NCBI GenBank assembly: GCA_019918135.1 | Contig: WBZZ01002865.1 | Span: 269,001 to 333,000 of the forward strand | Source of the DNA: Paulinella micropora | Taxonomy: Eukaryota; Cercozoa; Imbricatea; Euglyphida; Paulinellidae | Direction of reading: 5' to 3' | DNA: 64,000 nt | Shown here: positions 30,176 to 39,857 of the stretch, piece after piece | Position numbering within the stretch: position 1 is the stretch's first letter | How the letters are laid out: every line of letters starts with the position of its first letter | The notes under the pieces: generated by a model | What the model was told of the DNA's origin: nothing | Seen by the model: only the letters and a program-made list of their open reading frames with translations | Databases searched by the model: none | Program-made: the position numbers and the translations under genes

Positions 30176-30466
30176 CTTATTATTAATCGATATAAACTCA
30201 CCCGCCCCCCCCCCCCTCTCTCTCTCTCTCTTCCTTTTGCTGCCCCTTTTTAGCTTTGCGGTTCGCGCACGAGCCAAAGACTCTTCATCTGCTTTGCCGT
30301 CCAGCGAGATTTTTCTTACGCGCGCCTACACACGCACCCATATGAAGATAGAGCATGGAAGGGGGTGTCAGAAGATCGACACAGAAAGCGATACTAAGCT
30401 TCAGATACAAGTGAATATGAGCAAATAAGAATTACCTTGATTATCCTTTTGGCGGCTGGTTCTTAT

Positions 30467-33310
30467 TCATTTTGGATCTGAAGTGTATTCCTTCGTACGA
30501 ATGGTTTCCAGCCAAGGTCTCTTGCAAGGGCCCTGCGCCCGTCGCTCTCCCCTTTCTCTTTTTTTTGCCTTTCTGTACTTCTTTTTGAGGGCACCCCAAT
30601 TCTTGATGCCAGCAATCCGGCAGACGCGCCTGCGCTCTGCCTTGCGCTCCGCCCTGCTATTCATCTCTAGCATTTTTTTGGTCGCGCGCCTGATTTTCTC
30701 TGTGTTCTCTTGCGCCGCCAAGGCCCAAACCCTTTCCTGCCACTCCCTGACGCTGGAGCTCTCGCTGGTGCTCTCGTCTGGCTCCGGCTCCGAGCTGGCC
30801 TCTGTAGTGTCAAGCAGCCATTGGTCGAACTCGGCTTTGGGTACGATCCGCATGTTTACGATTCCGTAAGACTTGCCCCGCCCAGCATCCTTGTGACCTT
30901 TGTCACCGCAATTCACTTGCCAGCACAAACCATCTCGACAGATTCCCGCGGGGTCGCACTCGTGTCCTACCTGGGACTTGCTGTGAGGGCAAAAGCTGCA
31001 ATAGTTAACGCGCCCATCCTTCTTGTACACGCCCCTACCGGCACCTAGGCTCGTGCGCGGCGGAAACACCTTGAACCCGTTTTGGCGCAGTGCGCTGTCG
31101 GGGATGTTGTCTGCTTTTGCACTAGATTGTTTCATCTCCTTTAAGTACCCCTCGTACACAGAAATAAAGTCTGCCCACGGCGTAAGCCGTCCTTGATTGG
31201 GAATCACTCCGTGCTCCTTCGACCCCTCGTGCAGGAACCGCGCCAACACGTTCATGCGGGATTCAACGTATTTCTGGTTTTGTCGAAGCTCTTCAGGTGC
31301 TATATCCCGCCAGAAGTCAGCACCAGGTTTCTCTTGTACAGCTATGCGATAGCGAGCGATGCAACGGAGCAGAATGTAGGCTAACTCATTTTTGGCAATT
31401 CGCTCCTTCAGATCAGACTGGACTCTCCCAGGAATTAGAGGCCACAGAAACAGCGCAAGTCGTCGCTTCCATTGGCCCCTTTCGTCATTATAATTCATGA
31501 CCCAATTGCCGGCCATGATCAAGGGCGGCGTCCATCGGAGATCTGTCACAGCTGTCTTGTTCTTACGAAGGACGGCCACGTTCTCTCCTGTGATGCAGCT
31601 CTGCATGGTCGCCTGATCTAAAACACTCGCAAAGTTTTGTGGCAGGTCCATACACATGACAAGCTCCTTCCGATAAAGGCCTTCCAGACCAAAGCGTTCT
31701 TCCATATTTTTAGACATTACCCCAGTCTTGCCCTTAGGTTTCATAAGCGCAATAAGCTCCAACACTGTGCCCTTTCCCGCGCCGCCGTCCCCCAGCAAGA
31801 ACGGCATAACCTGCCAATTATCAAATTCTCCAAGCCTATACATGAGCCTTCCAACGAGCACTTCGAACACGTAACCCATTTCTTCGCTTAGCTGCAGCTT
31901 CAGCATGTTCGACCAAAGGGGGGTTAGGTATTCGTCGCCTTGGCTTGTAGCTTCCGTCAGTTTTGCGAAATCTATTTCGAAGTCATAAAAATGATCAGTA
32001 AACGGCGCGGGCTCGCCTTTCTCCTCAAAGTCAGCCCAGGTACGGTATTCCAAGGTCTTGATGTTAAACGAGCAATTCCGGAAGCTAATCCAGTCGCTAC
32101 GAATGGACGACGGAGTCATTAACGGAAAGAAAGGGTGCGTCACCCGCGACAGATACTTGTCCAAAGCGTCATTGCCTGACCTGACGTTTTCAGTGTAATA
32201 GATCGAAGACTTTAGAACCTCGGTCGCAAAAGTCCCGTAGTCGTCAGAATACTCATACGCTCCGGGGATATGTGCGTGTGGCTTCAGAATAAAGCCTTCA
32301 TACCGCAGCAGCTTATTTTTGTAGCCGTAGCGCACCAACAGCTCGCGGCAGCATTCTGCTTCATTGGGCAGCTTGTTCAAATTAACTGGGCCATAAAGCT
32401 TCTTCTGGTCCTCGACGGTAGGCAAGTAGCTGTCGCTGTGAAACTCGACGTCGAGCCCGAGCACCTTCTTCACGTGAGCTCGAATACTTGCCAGCCTTGC
32501 ACTTGTAAAGACCTTGTCCCCGCCCTGAGCAGATTCTGTCTCAACAAGCAACTCATCGTACTTGTAGACTCCTACATAGAAATTCTGCGATTGGAGGTAT
32601 TTCATAACAGCCATCATGATTTTGAGTTCTTCTCGTTGGTACACGTATGAAACAAAGGTGGCCAGCTTGTTGGGCTTGTCGTCGAGCGACTTTACCAATT
32701 CCCACACTTCTGCGTGGACATTCGCGCGCTTGAGCTGCTCTCCTAAGCTTTTGCACGCTTGTGACCAGTCACGCATAAGCGGGCAATCGATTGCGTAGTC
32801 GCGCAGCACTGATTTCTGGTTGATTACAGAGTTAAACCGTTTCTTGGCCCATTTTCTGTTGGCCGGTGTATCAGGTCTGCTGACCTGTTCCAACAGCAGC
32901 TTTTGCATCGCTTCTCGCTCACCATTCACAAACTTGCGGAACAGCGCGGGGACGACTGCCTTGGCTCTGTCTGCCAGCTGCACCAAGATCGTCGCCGCCG
33001 CGTTGCTTATGTCGATCGACTCATAGAACGCCCCAGAGGTAAGACGCATTATCCATTTAGGAACATTTCCAATCGAGCCATGCCCGAAAGCCCTTCCTTG
33101 CTTGTCACGGTCGCCAGGCATGTAGTCGACAGGGTTTCGATTGAAGGCGCATGAATCTAACAGGTCGTTGACAGGCTGCTCCCACTCGCCAACTGCTCTG
33201 AGCATGGATATTTTCTTTAGCACTCTCTTGTCCATGGTTTGGCCTAACGTGAAAAGCGGAGTCTCCTCCTTGTCATCACCACCGTCTGCGACCGGCTTTC
33301 TCCTAGGCAT
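30467..33310 (-). CDS. D5-type superfamily 3 primase-helicase, 947 aa
   Basis: Starts at ATG 33310 and is intact. The C-terminal half is an SF3 helicase: Walker A GDGGAGKGT at about 507-515, a Walker B-type CMDLPQNF at about 553-560, and sensor region LIMAGNW near 598-604. The N-terminal half has YVGVYKYDELLVETES near 250-270 and other features in the position of the primase-associated domain, but no clear catalytic DxD of an archaeo-eukaryotic primase could be confirmed. A zinc-binding-like cluster (CSFCPHSKSQVGHECDPAGIC, read to CRDGLC) follows at about 770-797, then an acidic Ser-rich linker and a basic tail. D5-like proteins unwind and prime genome replication in nucleocytoviruses. Two relics of its tail occur elsewhere in the window. 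The upstream strand shows a T-run followed by GTGTGCAG, resembling a 3' splice site. Confidence 0.85.
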   Translation of the reverse strand: MPRRKPVADGGDDKEETPLFTLGQTMDKRVLKKISMLRAVGEWEQPVNDLLDSCAFNRNPVDYMPGDRDKQGRAFGHGSIGNVPKWIMRLTSGAFYESIDISNAAATILVQLADRAKAVVPALFRKFVNGEREAMQKLLLEQVSRPDTPANRKWAKKRFNSVINQKSVLRDYAIDCPLMRDWSQACKSLGEQLKRANVHAEVWELVKSLDDKPNKLATFVSYVYQREELKIMMAVMKYLQSQNFYVGVYKYDELLVETESAQGGDKVFTSARLASIRAHVKKVLGLDVEFHSDSYLPTVEDQKKLYGPVNLNKLPNEAECCRELLVRYGYKNKLLRYEGFILKPHAHIPGAYEYSDDYGTFATEVLKSSIYYTENVRSGNDALDKYLSRVTHPFFPLMTPSSIRSDWISFRNCSFNIKTLEYRTWADFEEKGEPAPFTDHFYDFEIDFAKLTEATSQGDEYLTPLWSNMLKLQLSEEMGYVFEVLVGRLMYRLGEFDNWQVMPFLLGDGGAGKGTVLELIALMKPKGKTGVMSKNMEERFGLEGLYRKELVMCMDLPQNFASVLDQATMQSCITGENVAVLRKNKTAVTDLRWTPPLIMAGNWVMNYNDERGQWKRRLALFLWPLIPGRVQSDLKERIAKNELAYILLRCIARYRIAVQEKPGADFWRDIAPEELRQNQKYVESRMNVLARFLHEGSKEHGVIPNQGRLTPWADFISVYEGYLKEMKQSSAKADNIPDSALRQNGFKVFPPRTSLGAGRGVYKKDGRVNYCSFCPHSKSQVGHECDPAGICRDGLCWQVNCGDKGHKDAGRGKSYGIVNMRIVPKAEFDQWLLDTTEASSEPEPDESTSESSSVREWQERVWALAAQENTEKIRRATKKMLEMNSRAERKAERRRVCRIAGIKNWGALKKKYRKAKKRERGERRAQGPCKRPWLETIRTKEYTSDPK

Positions 33311-33880
33311 GTTTGGCAGGGCGCCTCTTTTGAAAACTCTGCACACATAACAAAAAAAAAAGAAGATTAGTTTAGTCCTCACGGAAAAATTTCATGTGAA
33401 ATTGCGATGAATATCTAAGAGAAAAGGCAAAAGATTCTGCCCCGACTTCTGCCCACTTCCTTAGGTTTAACAAAACCTACGAATAACTCTGTCTTTTTTG
33501 GTATTAAAAAAATATATTGATATTTTGGGTAGAGAGAACTTCGGAGGGAGAAGAAATTGTTCACTCCCCCCTCTTTTCTTCTTTCTTCTCCCCATTCCCC
33601 CCTTCTCCCCCCTCCCTATCCCCATTTCCATCTACCCCCCCTTTCACCCCCCTCTTTCCATCTTTCCTCGCCCTCTTCTTTCTTAGACAAAAAAAAAGTT
33701 CTCTCGAGCTTTTGCCAAAAACCTTTTTGGCTCTCTTCTTCTCCCCAAAGAATGTTTATTTATATTACCTTTTGTAGGCCGAAACGGCCTGTCCATTTCG
33801 TGCCGAATTATGCAAATTTTCATTCTCCTCCTCCGGGGGGTAATGGGATACCCTTACCCCCCCCCCCGCCTGAGCAGGGG
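33311..33880. other. Upstream region of the primase-helicase
   Basis: AT-rich for about 200 bases on the gene side, with AAAAAAATATATTGATATTTT near 33505, then a C/T-rich tract (33550-33690) and mixed sequence. It includes the possible splice-acceptor-like run before the start codon. No gene seen. Confidence 0.4.
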
Positions 33881-33884
33881 GGGG

Positions 33885-34300
33885 GCTGTCGCAGCAAGGG
33901 CTTGGTGCAAGCGCGCCCCGACTCAACGCCCTGAAGCCCTAGCTCGGGTGGGGCCTGGCCGCGCTCCAGCGCTATGTCGCAGTTTTTGCTCGAGACTCTG
34001 AGACATAAACCGTGGGGGGACGTTGGGGTTTTTTTTGGTACCCAAAAAACCCCTGCCTGAGCCGGAGTCGGGACTGTCGGAGCAAGGGCTTGGTGCAAGT
34101 GCGCCCCCGTCTGAGCGCCCTGAGCCCTAGCTCGGTCGGGGCCGGGCAGCGCTCCAGCGCCATGTCGCGGTTTTTCTAGAGGCGCTGAGACATAAACCGC
34201 GGGGGGTGGTGGGGTTTTTTTGGTACCCCAAAAACCCCTGCCTGCGCCGGTGTCGGGGCTGTCAGAGCAGGGGCTTGGTGCAAGTGCGCCCCTTCCCTCG
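33885..34300 (-). repeat. About 185-bp repeat, inverted set (two full copies plus part)
   Basis: Units contain CTTGGTGCAAG.GCGCCCC, CCTAGCTCGG, GCGCTCCAGCGC.ATGTCG, CTGAGACATAAACCG and GGTACCCCAAAAACCCCTGC. This is the reverse complement of the array at 36190-37080. A further partial copy is at about 35240-35330. Confidence 0.8.
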
Positions 34301-36189
34301 GGAAGGGGGGAGGGGGGCGCCAAGAATGTATAACAAAGCCTTGCACTTGGCATTGAAAACTAAGAGAGGGAGAGGGAAGAAGCCTGGGAGGAAGCATGGA
34401 TTGTCTTAGTCCCCCGTCTGAGGATCGGGAGCAGGAGAGGGAAGGGGAGGGTAGGGGCGCGCTAAGATTGTACAAGAAAAAATTAATAAAAAGAATCCCT
34501 GACAAAATTTTGATATTGGCACTGAGAACGAGGGAGCGGGAGAGGGAAGGGGCAGGGGAGGACCAGAAGGCGCGACCCCTGTCTCATCCCACCGCCTGAT
34601 AACTTGGACAAGGAGGGGGAAAGGGGGGGGGGGGTTGGTGGAGGCGTTTTATGTATTTCTTTTCTCATAGCTTCTGCGCCCTTCCCCTCCCCCTTCCCCT
34701 GCTTCCTGAGCCCAGGGGGCTCAGGCGGGGGGGAGAGGGGAGGGTGGCAGAAAGGACCTTTGGATACAGAGGGGGGGCAGCCCTTCCCTGCAAATTCGGT
34801 CCCCGAAAAATGGGAGGGGGCGCTCCGTCATAGGCTCATTGCCATCTTCTTAGTTTTGTGTCAGTTCTGCCCCCTACTCTTTGAGCCCCCCCCCCGGGCT
34901 CAAAAGGACGGGGGGGGGGGGGGGGTTAGCAGGGGAGGGGAAGCACAAGACAAATTTAAAACAGAGACTCCTGGGCGAGGGGGGCGCCAGGAGAAGGGGC
35001 GCCCCCCCCCCGGTCTGAGAACAAGGAGTAGGACAAGGAAGGGGCGCCAGGAAAGTGCGAAATACGCTGAATTAAAGCTCGACGGTCTTACACTTGGCAC
35101 TGAAAACTAGGAGCGGAAGAGGGAAAAAGCAGGGGAGGAGGAAGCATAAATTGTCTTAGTCCCCCGTCTGAGAATCGGGAGCGGGAGTGGAAGGGGGGAG
35201 GGGCAGGGTCGCGCTAGGAATGTACAAAAAAATTAATAGCGCCCCGTCTGAGCGCCCTGAGTCTTAGCTAGGGCGGGGCCGGGCATCGCTCCATCGCGTG
35301 TCAAGATTTTGCTTTTTATGACCCAGATAATAAACAGTTTTACTCTGGAAAATAAAAAGGAAAGGAGATGAAAAAAGTGAAATGGTCTTGTCTTCTGTTC
35401 AAAAGACCAGGGGAAGGAAGGGAGGGAGGGGCACAAATGTAAATCAGCATCGCGTAAGAGCCGGGCTTTGAACGTTTGTTTGCTACAAACAGATCCTTTC
35501 CCCCTGCCCTTCTTTTTTTTGTCACTCTTCATTTTCGTTCTAATCTTCCTCTTGTCTTTTTCAAAACCTAATTGGTCATTCTCTTGGCTCGGGGAACAGA
35601 AGATGATGGGCTGAGAGAAACAAATATCCACTACAAACCCCGGCCCTGGACGACGGAGACAGGATTTTCTGCTCGAGCAAGGGGTCTGATCTTGCCCCTC
35701 CACCCTTAATATCAATTATTTTAATTCCAAAAGAAAAGAGAGCAAATGGAGCAGACTGGCGTAGGGGGGGGGGGGGGGTTGGGTTCGTGCTTGCCTTGAG
35801 AAAAAGAAACCGTACAGGGATTTGTGTGCGTAACGCTGAAAGAAAAGCGTAGACGCGAGGTTTTGTACGGGTCTCGTCAGAACGAGACCCCTCTTTCTTT
35901 TTTTTTACTACTTTCTTTACCCCATTCACCTCTTTTTTTCTCTTGTGTTTTCTCTCTGATTTGATTTGCTAGCTCTCTTGGTTTAAGAGGAGAGGATAAG
36001 CAGCTGACCCCTCTATCGACGCGGGCCTAGCGGGGGTCTCTGGAACGGCGCAATGGCAACCCGCCGCCCCCCAGAGACCTTTTCGCCGCCCACTCCCTTC
36101 ATTCTCTTTTTTTGTGTCTTTTTTCTGTTTTGATGAATTTAGAATTTTCGATTTTTAAACTTTGACAAGAGGTAAGGGGAGGGAGGGAT
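34301..36189. other. Gene-free stretch with scattered 3'-end elements
   Basis: Minus-oriented 3'-end elements lie at about 34310-34370, 34455-34530, 35045-35115 and 35205-35235, separated by GA- and G-rich sequence. At 35340-35930 sequence of more even composition has only short frames. Around 36025-36085 a hairpin GGGGTCTCTGG ... CCAGAGACC brackets 25-30 bases. I see no gene I can support. Confidence 0.45.
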
Positions 36190-37080
36190 GTGTGTAAAAA
36201 CCCCGTCCCTGAACACGCACTTCTACCCCTGCTTAGGCGGGTCTTTTTTCTTTTTTTTCCAACCCCCCACACCCCCCGCGGTTTATGTCTCAGCGCCTCT
36301 AGAAAAAAACACGACATGGCGCTGGAGCGCAGCCGGCCCCGCCTGAGCTAGGGCTCGTGTGCTGAGTCGGGGGCGCGCTCGGCACCAAGCCCGTGCTCCG
36401 ACAGCCCCGACCCCTGCTCAGGCGGGGTTTTTTTTTTTCTTTTTTTCCAACCCCCACACACCCCCCGCGGTTTATGTCTCAGCGCCTCTAGAAAAAAACA
36501 CGACATGGCGCTGGAGCGCAGCCGGCCCCGCCCGAGCTAGGGCTCGTGTGCTGAGTCGGGGGCGCGCTCGGCACCAAGCGCCTGCTTCGACAGCCCCGAC
36601 CCCTGCTCAGGCGGGGTTTTGTTTTTTTTCTCCAACCCCCACACACCCCCCGCGGTTTATGTCTCAGCGCCTCTAGAAAAAAACACTACATGGCGCTGGA
36701 GCGCAGCCGGCCCCGCCCGAGCTAGGGCTCGTGTGCTGAGTCGGGGGCGCGCTCGGCACCAAGCGCCTGCTTCGACAGCCCCGACCCCTGCTTAGGCGGG
36801 GTTTTGTTTTTTTTTCCAACCCCCACACACCCCCCGCGGTTTATGTCTCAGCGCCTCTAGAAAAAAACACGACATGGCGCTGGAGCGCAGCCGGCCCCGC
36901 CCGAGCTAGGGCTCGTGTGCTGAGTCGGGGGCGCGCTCGGCACCAAGCGCCTGCTTCAACAGCCCCGACCCTGCTCAGGCGGGGTTTTTTTTTCTTTTTT
37001 TTTCCAACCCCCACACACCCCCCGCGGTTTATGTCTCAGCGCCTCTAAAAAAACGCGACATGGCGCTGAAAGCACAGCAC
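36190..37080 (+). repeat. About 185-bp tandem repeat, five copies
   Basis: The marker GCGGTTTATGTCTCAGCGCC recurs near 36278, 36467, 36652, 36836 and 37024, a period of 184-189 bases. Other pieces are GACATGGCGCTGGAGCGCAG, CCCGAGCTAGGGCTCGTGTG and GGGGCGCGCTCGGCACCAAG, followed by a T-run. Length differences lie mainly in the T-run. Inverted relatives lie at 33.9-34.3 kb, so the 1.9 kb between is flanked by inverted repeats. Confidence 0.9.
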
Positions 37081-37850
37081 TGCCTCTCAGACCCTGCTCA
37101 GGCAGTGACGTTTGAGTAAGAGATGAACAACCCTCCTCCTTTTCGTCGGTACCTTTATATGGTCCCTCGATGCAGCCCCCGGGTTTTGCTGCTCCTCCTC
37201 CCGATTTCACCTCTGGCAGAGTCTGTGTAAATAGATATCTTGCCGCTTTTCGGTTCAAGAATAAAGCGTCGAAATTATTTTAATAAACAGAAAAAATCTA
37301 TAATTTTGCACAGAGGACACTTAGCTTCCAGAATCGTCAGTTATTATTAAAAGATATACGCAGCTAGCAAGAACAGCTTTAGGTGGGGGAGGAGGGCGGG
37401 TTAAACAAACGGTGAACGCGAAAAGACAGAGGTCTTCGAACACAAATAAACAATAATGAGCGTGATAGGGCTTACTCCTCCGTTACGCTCACGGTTGATC
37501 TTGATAGCTGGCTGTTCCTTGCCTCGTTGTATAGCGAACCGTTACGGAATCTGATCCGGTTGCTATTCATCGAAGTCATTGGCGGGACCTTGGGGGTGAG
37601 GAGTCTTTGCTAGGTATTTGTTCAGAGTGTTAATATTGCTCGACATAGTGTTCCCAGAGTAATAGAGCACTTACGCCGCAAACGTTGCATGAACATGCGG
37701 TCATACACCCCCCCCCCCCTCTCCCCGCCTTTCTTCTCCTTTTCTTTGTAAAAGGTCGTCCCGTTGTATTTAAAGGAAAGCTTACATAGTGAAGGCTTTT
37801 TCATGTTCCTTCGCTTTCCCTTTGTACAAAGACGAAGAGTTTGAGAAAAA
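37081..37850. other. Upstream region of the intact F-box/leucine-rich gene
   Basis: Mixed, fairly AT-rich sequence with short frames only. 37747-37805 carries the promoter-like block also found at 30115-30175 (AAAGGTCGTCCC and an AGCTTAC ... GAAGGCTTTTT hairpin), then CTTCGCTTTCCCTTTGTA and an A-run before the ATG. Confidence 0.5.
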
Positions 37851-39857
37851 ATGTCTCACAGAATTTTTGATCTCCCAGACGACATTTGCGAGCAGCTAAC
37901 AACCTCGTATCTCAGACCGGAGGACGAGGCGTTGCTTTATGCAACCAACCACAACTACCCGCCAAGAAAACTAGGCGGCGAGAGGGGGTCTGCGCTGCTG
38001 GCTTCCATGCTGCTTCACTTTTATTATAACGGAGAATTCTTGTCCCCGCAAGATAACCAGGCTGAGCTTCTCAGCCGGATCGCGGAGGACGGCAAAATAC
38101 GTATAACCCCTCTGCCTGTCCCCCAACCTCGCCGTGGGACAAAGAGCGATTATTGGGCCGCAGCAGAGTCGGCGTTTTTTCACGTGCTGCAGACGTACAA
38201 GGAAGCCTCAGACCAGTTGGAGTTAAAAAGTCTAGCCCTGACCGGAGACGACGCGTCCAACCAGAACAAGCACACGATTCTCACCAAGGAGAATGAGAAG
38301 TACTTTCCTTTGGCAGAGCACAAGCCTTTGGGCTTACGCATCAAGCACCTGTGCTTGCATAACCTAAAGCTTCGGCTAGAAAAGAAGGAAGAGCTGGTCA
38401 TAAAGAGATGCCTCCATGAGGAGCTTTGCTTCGTGCACCTTAAGCTCAGGCTGTCGAAGCAGAACGCTCTCAAGTTGTACGAGTGCAACAATCTCAAGCG
38501 GTTTGTTTTTAGCCAGCACCCTGACGACGAAAAGGCTGCGGACTCGGGCGGTTTTGCACTGGAGCTGTACGAATGCCCAAACCTGCGGAGAATCGAGGCA
38601 AGTGTCGATATAACGCTACGAGCCCCTAGCGCGGCGCTACTAAGAACCCGTGTCGATCTAACGCTACGAGCCCCTACCCTGCAGCTTCTAGAATCGGGCA
38701 AGCGGGGCAAGGGGTTGGATATCTACGCCGCTGGCATCTGGGATGTATCAGTTAAGCGTTGTTATGCCAAGGTCCTCAATCTCTATTCCCCTGTCAAAGA
38801 CAGGGCGCCGTTGATACACCTTGGTCTGAAAGTAACATACTGCCGTTACCTAGAGCAGATCAGCTTACCACGCGACCTGAACCTCGTAGAGGAGGGTAAA
38901 TTGGAATTCCGCGATTGCGGCCAACTAGCCCAAATCGGTTTGCCCGACCAACTGCGGTGCCAAAAGGCGGACCTTCTCTTCGATAGCTTGGCTAGCCTCA
39001 GCGAGCTTAGCAAACCCGCGCTCTGGGAGATCACGGGCGATGAGTACAAGGCCAAATTCCAAAATTGCCATAAGCTTCAAACTATCGGATTACCAACCCA
39101 CCTCGCATGCCAGAAGGCCTCCGTTGAACTTAATGGATTGAATGAACTCCGCGAGATCGTTCTCCCCGCACGCTTTGGGCCAGCTGCTCTCGGCCTCGCC
39201 CCCGACCTCGCGGTCGAGGACAGCTGTCTCAGACTCAAAGTTGAATCCTGCCCTCGGCTCGAAAGTATTTGCACGCCCCGCGCACCGGCGACCAAAGTTA
39301 AACAACAACAACTACCCGATCGTACAGAGATCCGTGTTTCCAGGTTTTCAAGCGCCCACGAGGAGGTAAAGGGGGCGGCAGACCTAAAGATCCTAGCCGC
39401 GGGGGTCGGCATGATTATTGTGCTATTCCACAGTGACATAAAAACCCTTTTCCTCAGTCCAGACCAAAACAAGATGAAGTATCTGACCCTAAACATCAAA
39501 GACTGTCACCTGCTAGAACAAGTTTGCTTGTCCAAAATCAACACAAAAAATATTTATGCACTTATTGAGGATTGTAAACAGCTAAAGTGCCAGAAAGCAG
39601 AGCTTATTTTTTTTAACTTGCCGAGCGTGAAAGAATTTTCTATGCCCGAAGGCTGGAAGATCGCCCAAGGGCTCAAGGTGACTTTCCGCGGGTGCCCCGG
39701 TTTACAAAGCTTTACCGTACCGCCGGGCTTCAAGTGCCGCGGGAAGTTTACCCTGGATTTTTCGGAAAACATTAACATGCCTGAACTTAACCTGCCCAAA
39801 CCTTCTTTGCCAACGAAATGGTGCAAAAGGTTGGATGTGCGTCGGCCAAAGCACTAA
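37851..39857 (+). CDS. F-box-like leucine-rich protein, 668 aa (intact copy)
   Basis: Starts at ATG 37851. The first 35 residues (MSHRIFDLPDDICEQLTTSY, then LRPEDEALLYATNH) resemble an F-box helix pair with the LP..I...L motif. The rest is built of irregular leucine-rich units of the form L.L..C..L..I/F (for example LKLYECNNLKRFVFS, LELYECPNLRRIEAS, LNIKDCHLLEQVCLS), spread to the C-terminus. F-box/LRR proteins recruit substrates to SCF ubiquitin ligases, and viral versions can redirect host degradation. That role is inference. The paralogue at 23770-25956 is broken. TAA at the end is followed by a CT-rich tract and a 3'-end element at about 39895-39960. Confidence 0.75.
   Translation: MSHRIFDLPDDICEQLTTSYLRPEDEALLYATNHNYPPRKLGGERGSALLASMLLHFYYNGEFLSPQDNQAELLSRIAEDGKIRITPLPVPQPRRGTKSDYWAAAESAFFHVLQTYKEASDQLELKSLALTGDDASNQNKHTILTKENEKYFPLAEHKPLGLRIKHLCLHNLKLRLEKKEELVIKRCLHEELCFVHLKLRLSKQNALKLYECNNLKRFVFSQHPDDEKAADSGGFALELYECPNLRRIEASVDITLRAPSAALLRTRVDLTLRAPTLQLLESGKRGKGLDIYAAGIWDVSVKRCYAKVLNLYSPVKDRAPLIHLGLKVTYCRYLEQISLPRDLNLVEEGKLEFRDCGQLAQIGLPDQLRCQKADLLFDSLASLSELSKPALWEITGDEYKAKFQNCHKLQTIGLPTHLACQKASVELNGLNELREIVLPARFGPAALGLAPDLAVEDSCLRLKVESCPRLESICTPRAPATKVKQQQLPDRTEIRVSRFSSAHEEVKGAADLKILAAGVGMIIVLFHSDIKTLFLSPDQNKMKYLTLNIKDCHLLEQVCLSKINTKNIYALIEDCKQLKCQKAELIFFNLPSVKEFSMPEGWKIAQGLKVTFRGCPGLQSFTVPPGFKCRGKFTLDFSENINMPELNLPKPSLPTKWCKRLDVRRPKH

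Noticed and set aside
36025-36085. Possible tRNA or structured RNA from the hairpin GGGGTCTCTGG ... CCAGAGACC
   Set aside because: A single stem without a cloverleaf, T-loop GTTCGA or anticodon arm.
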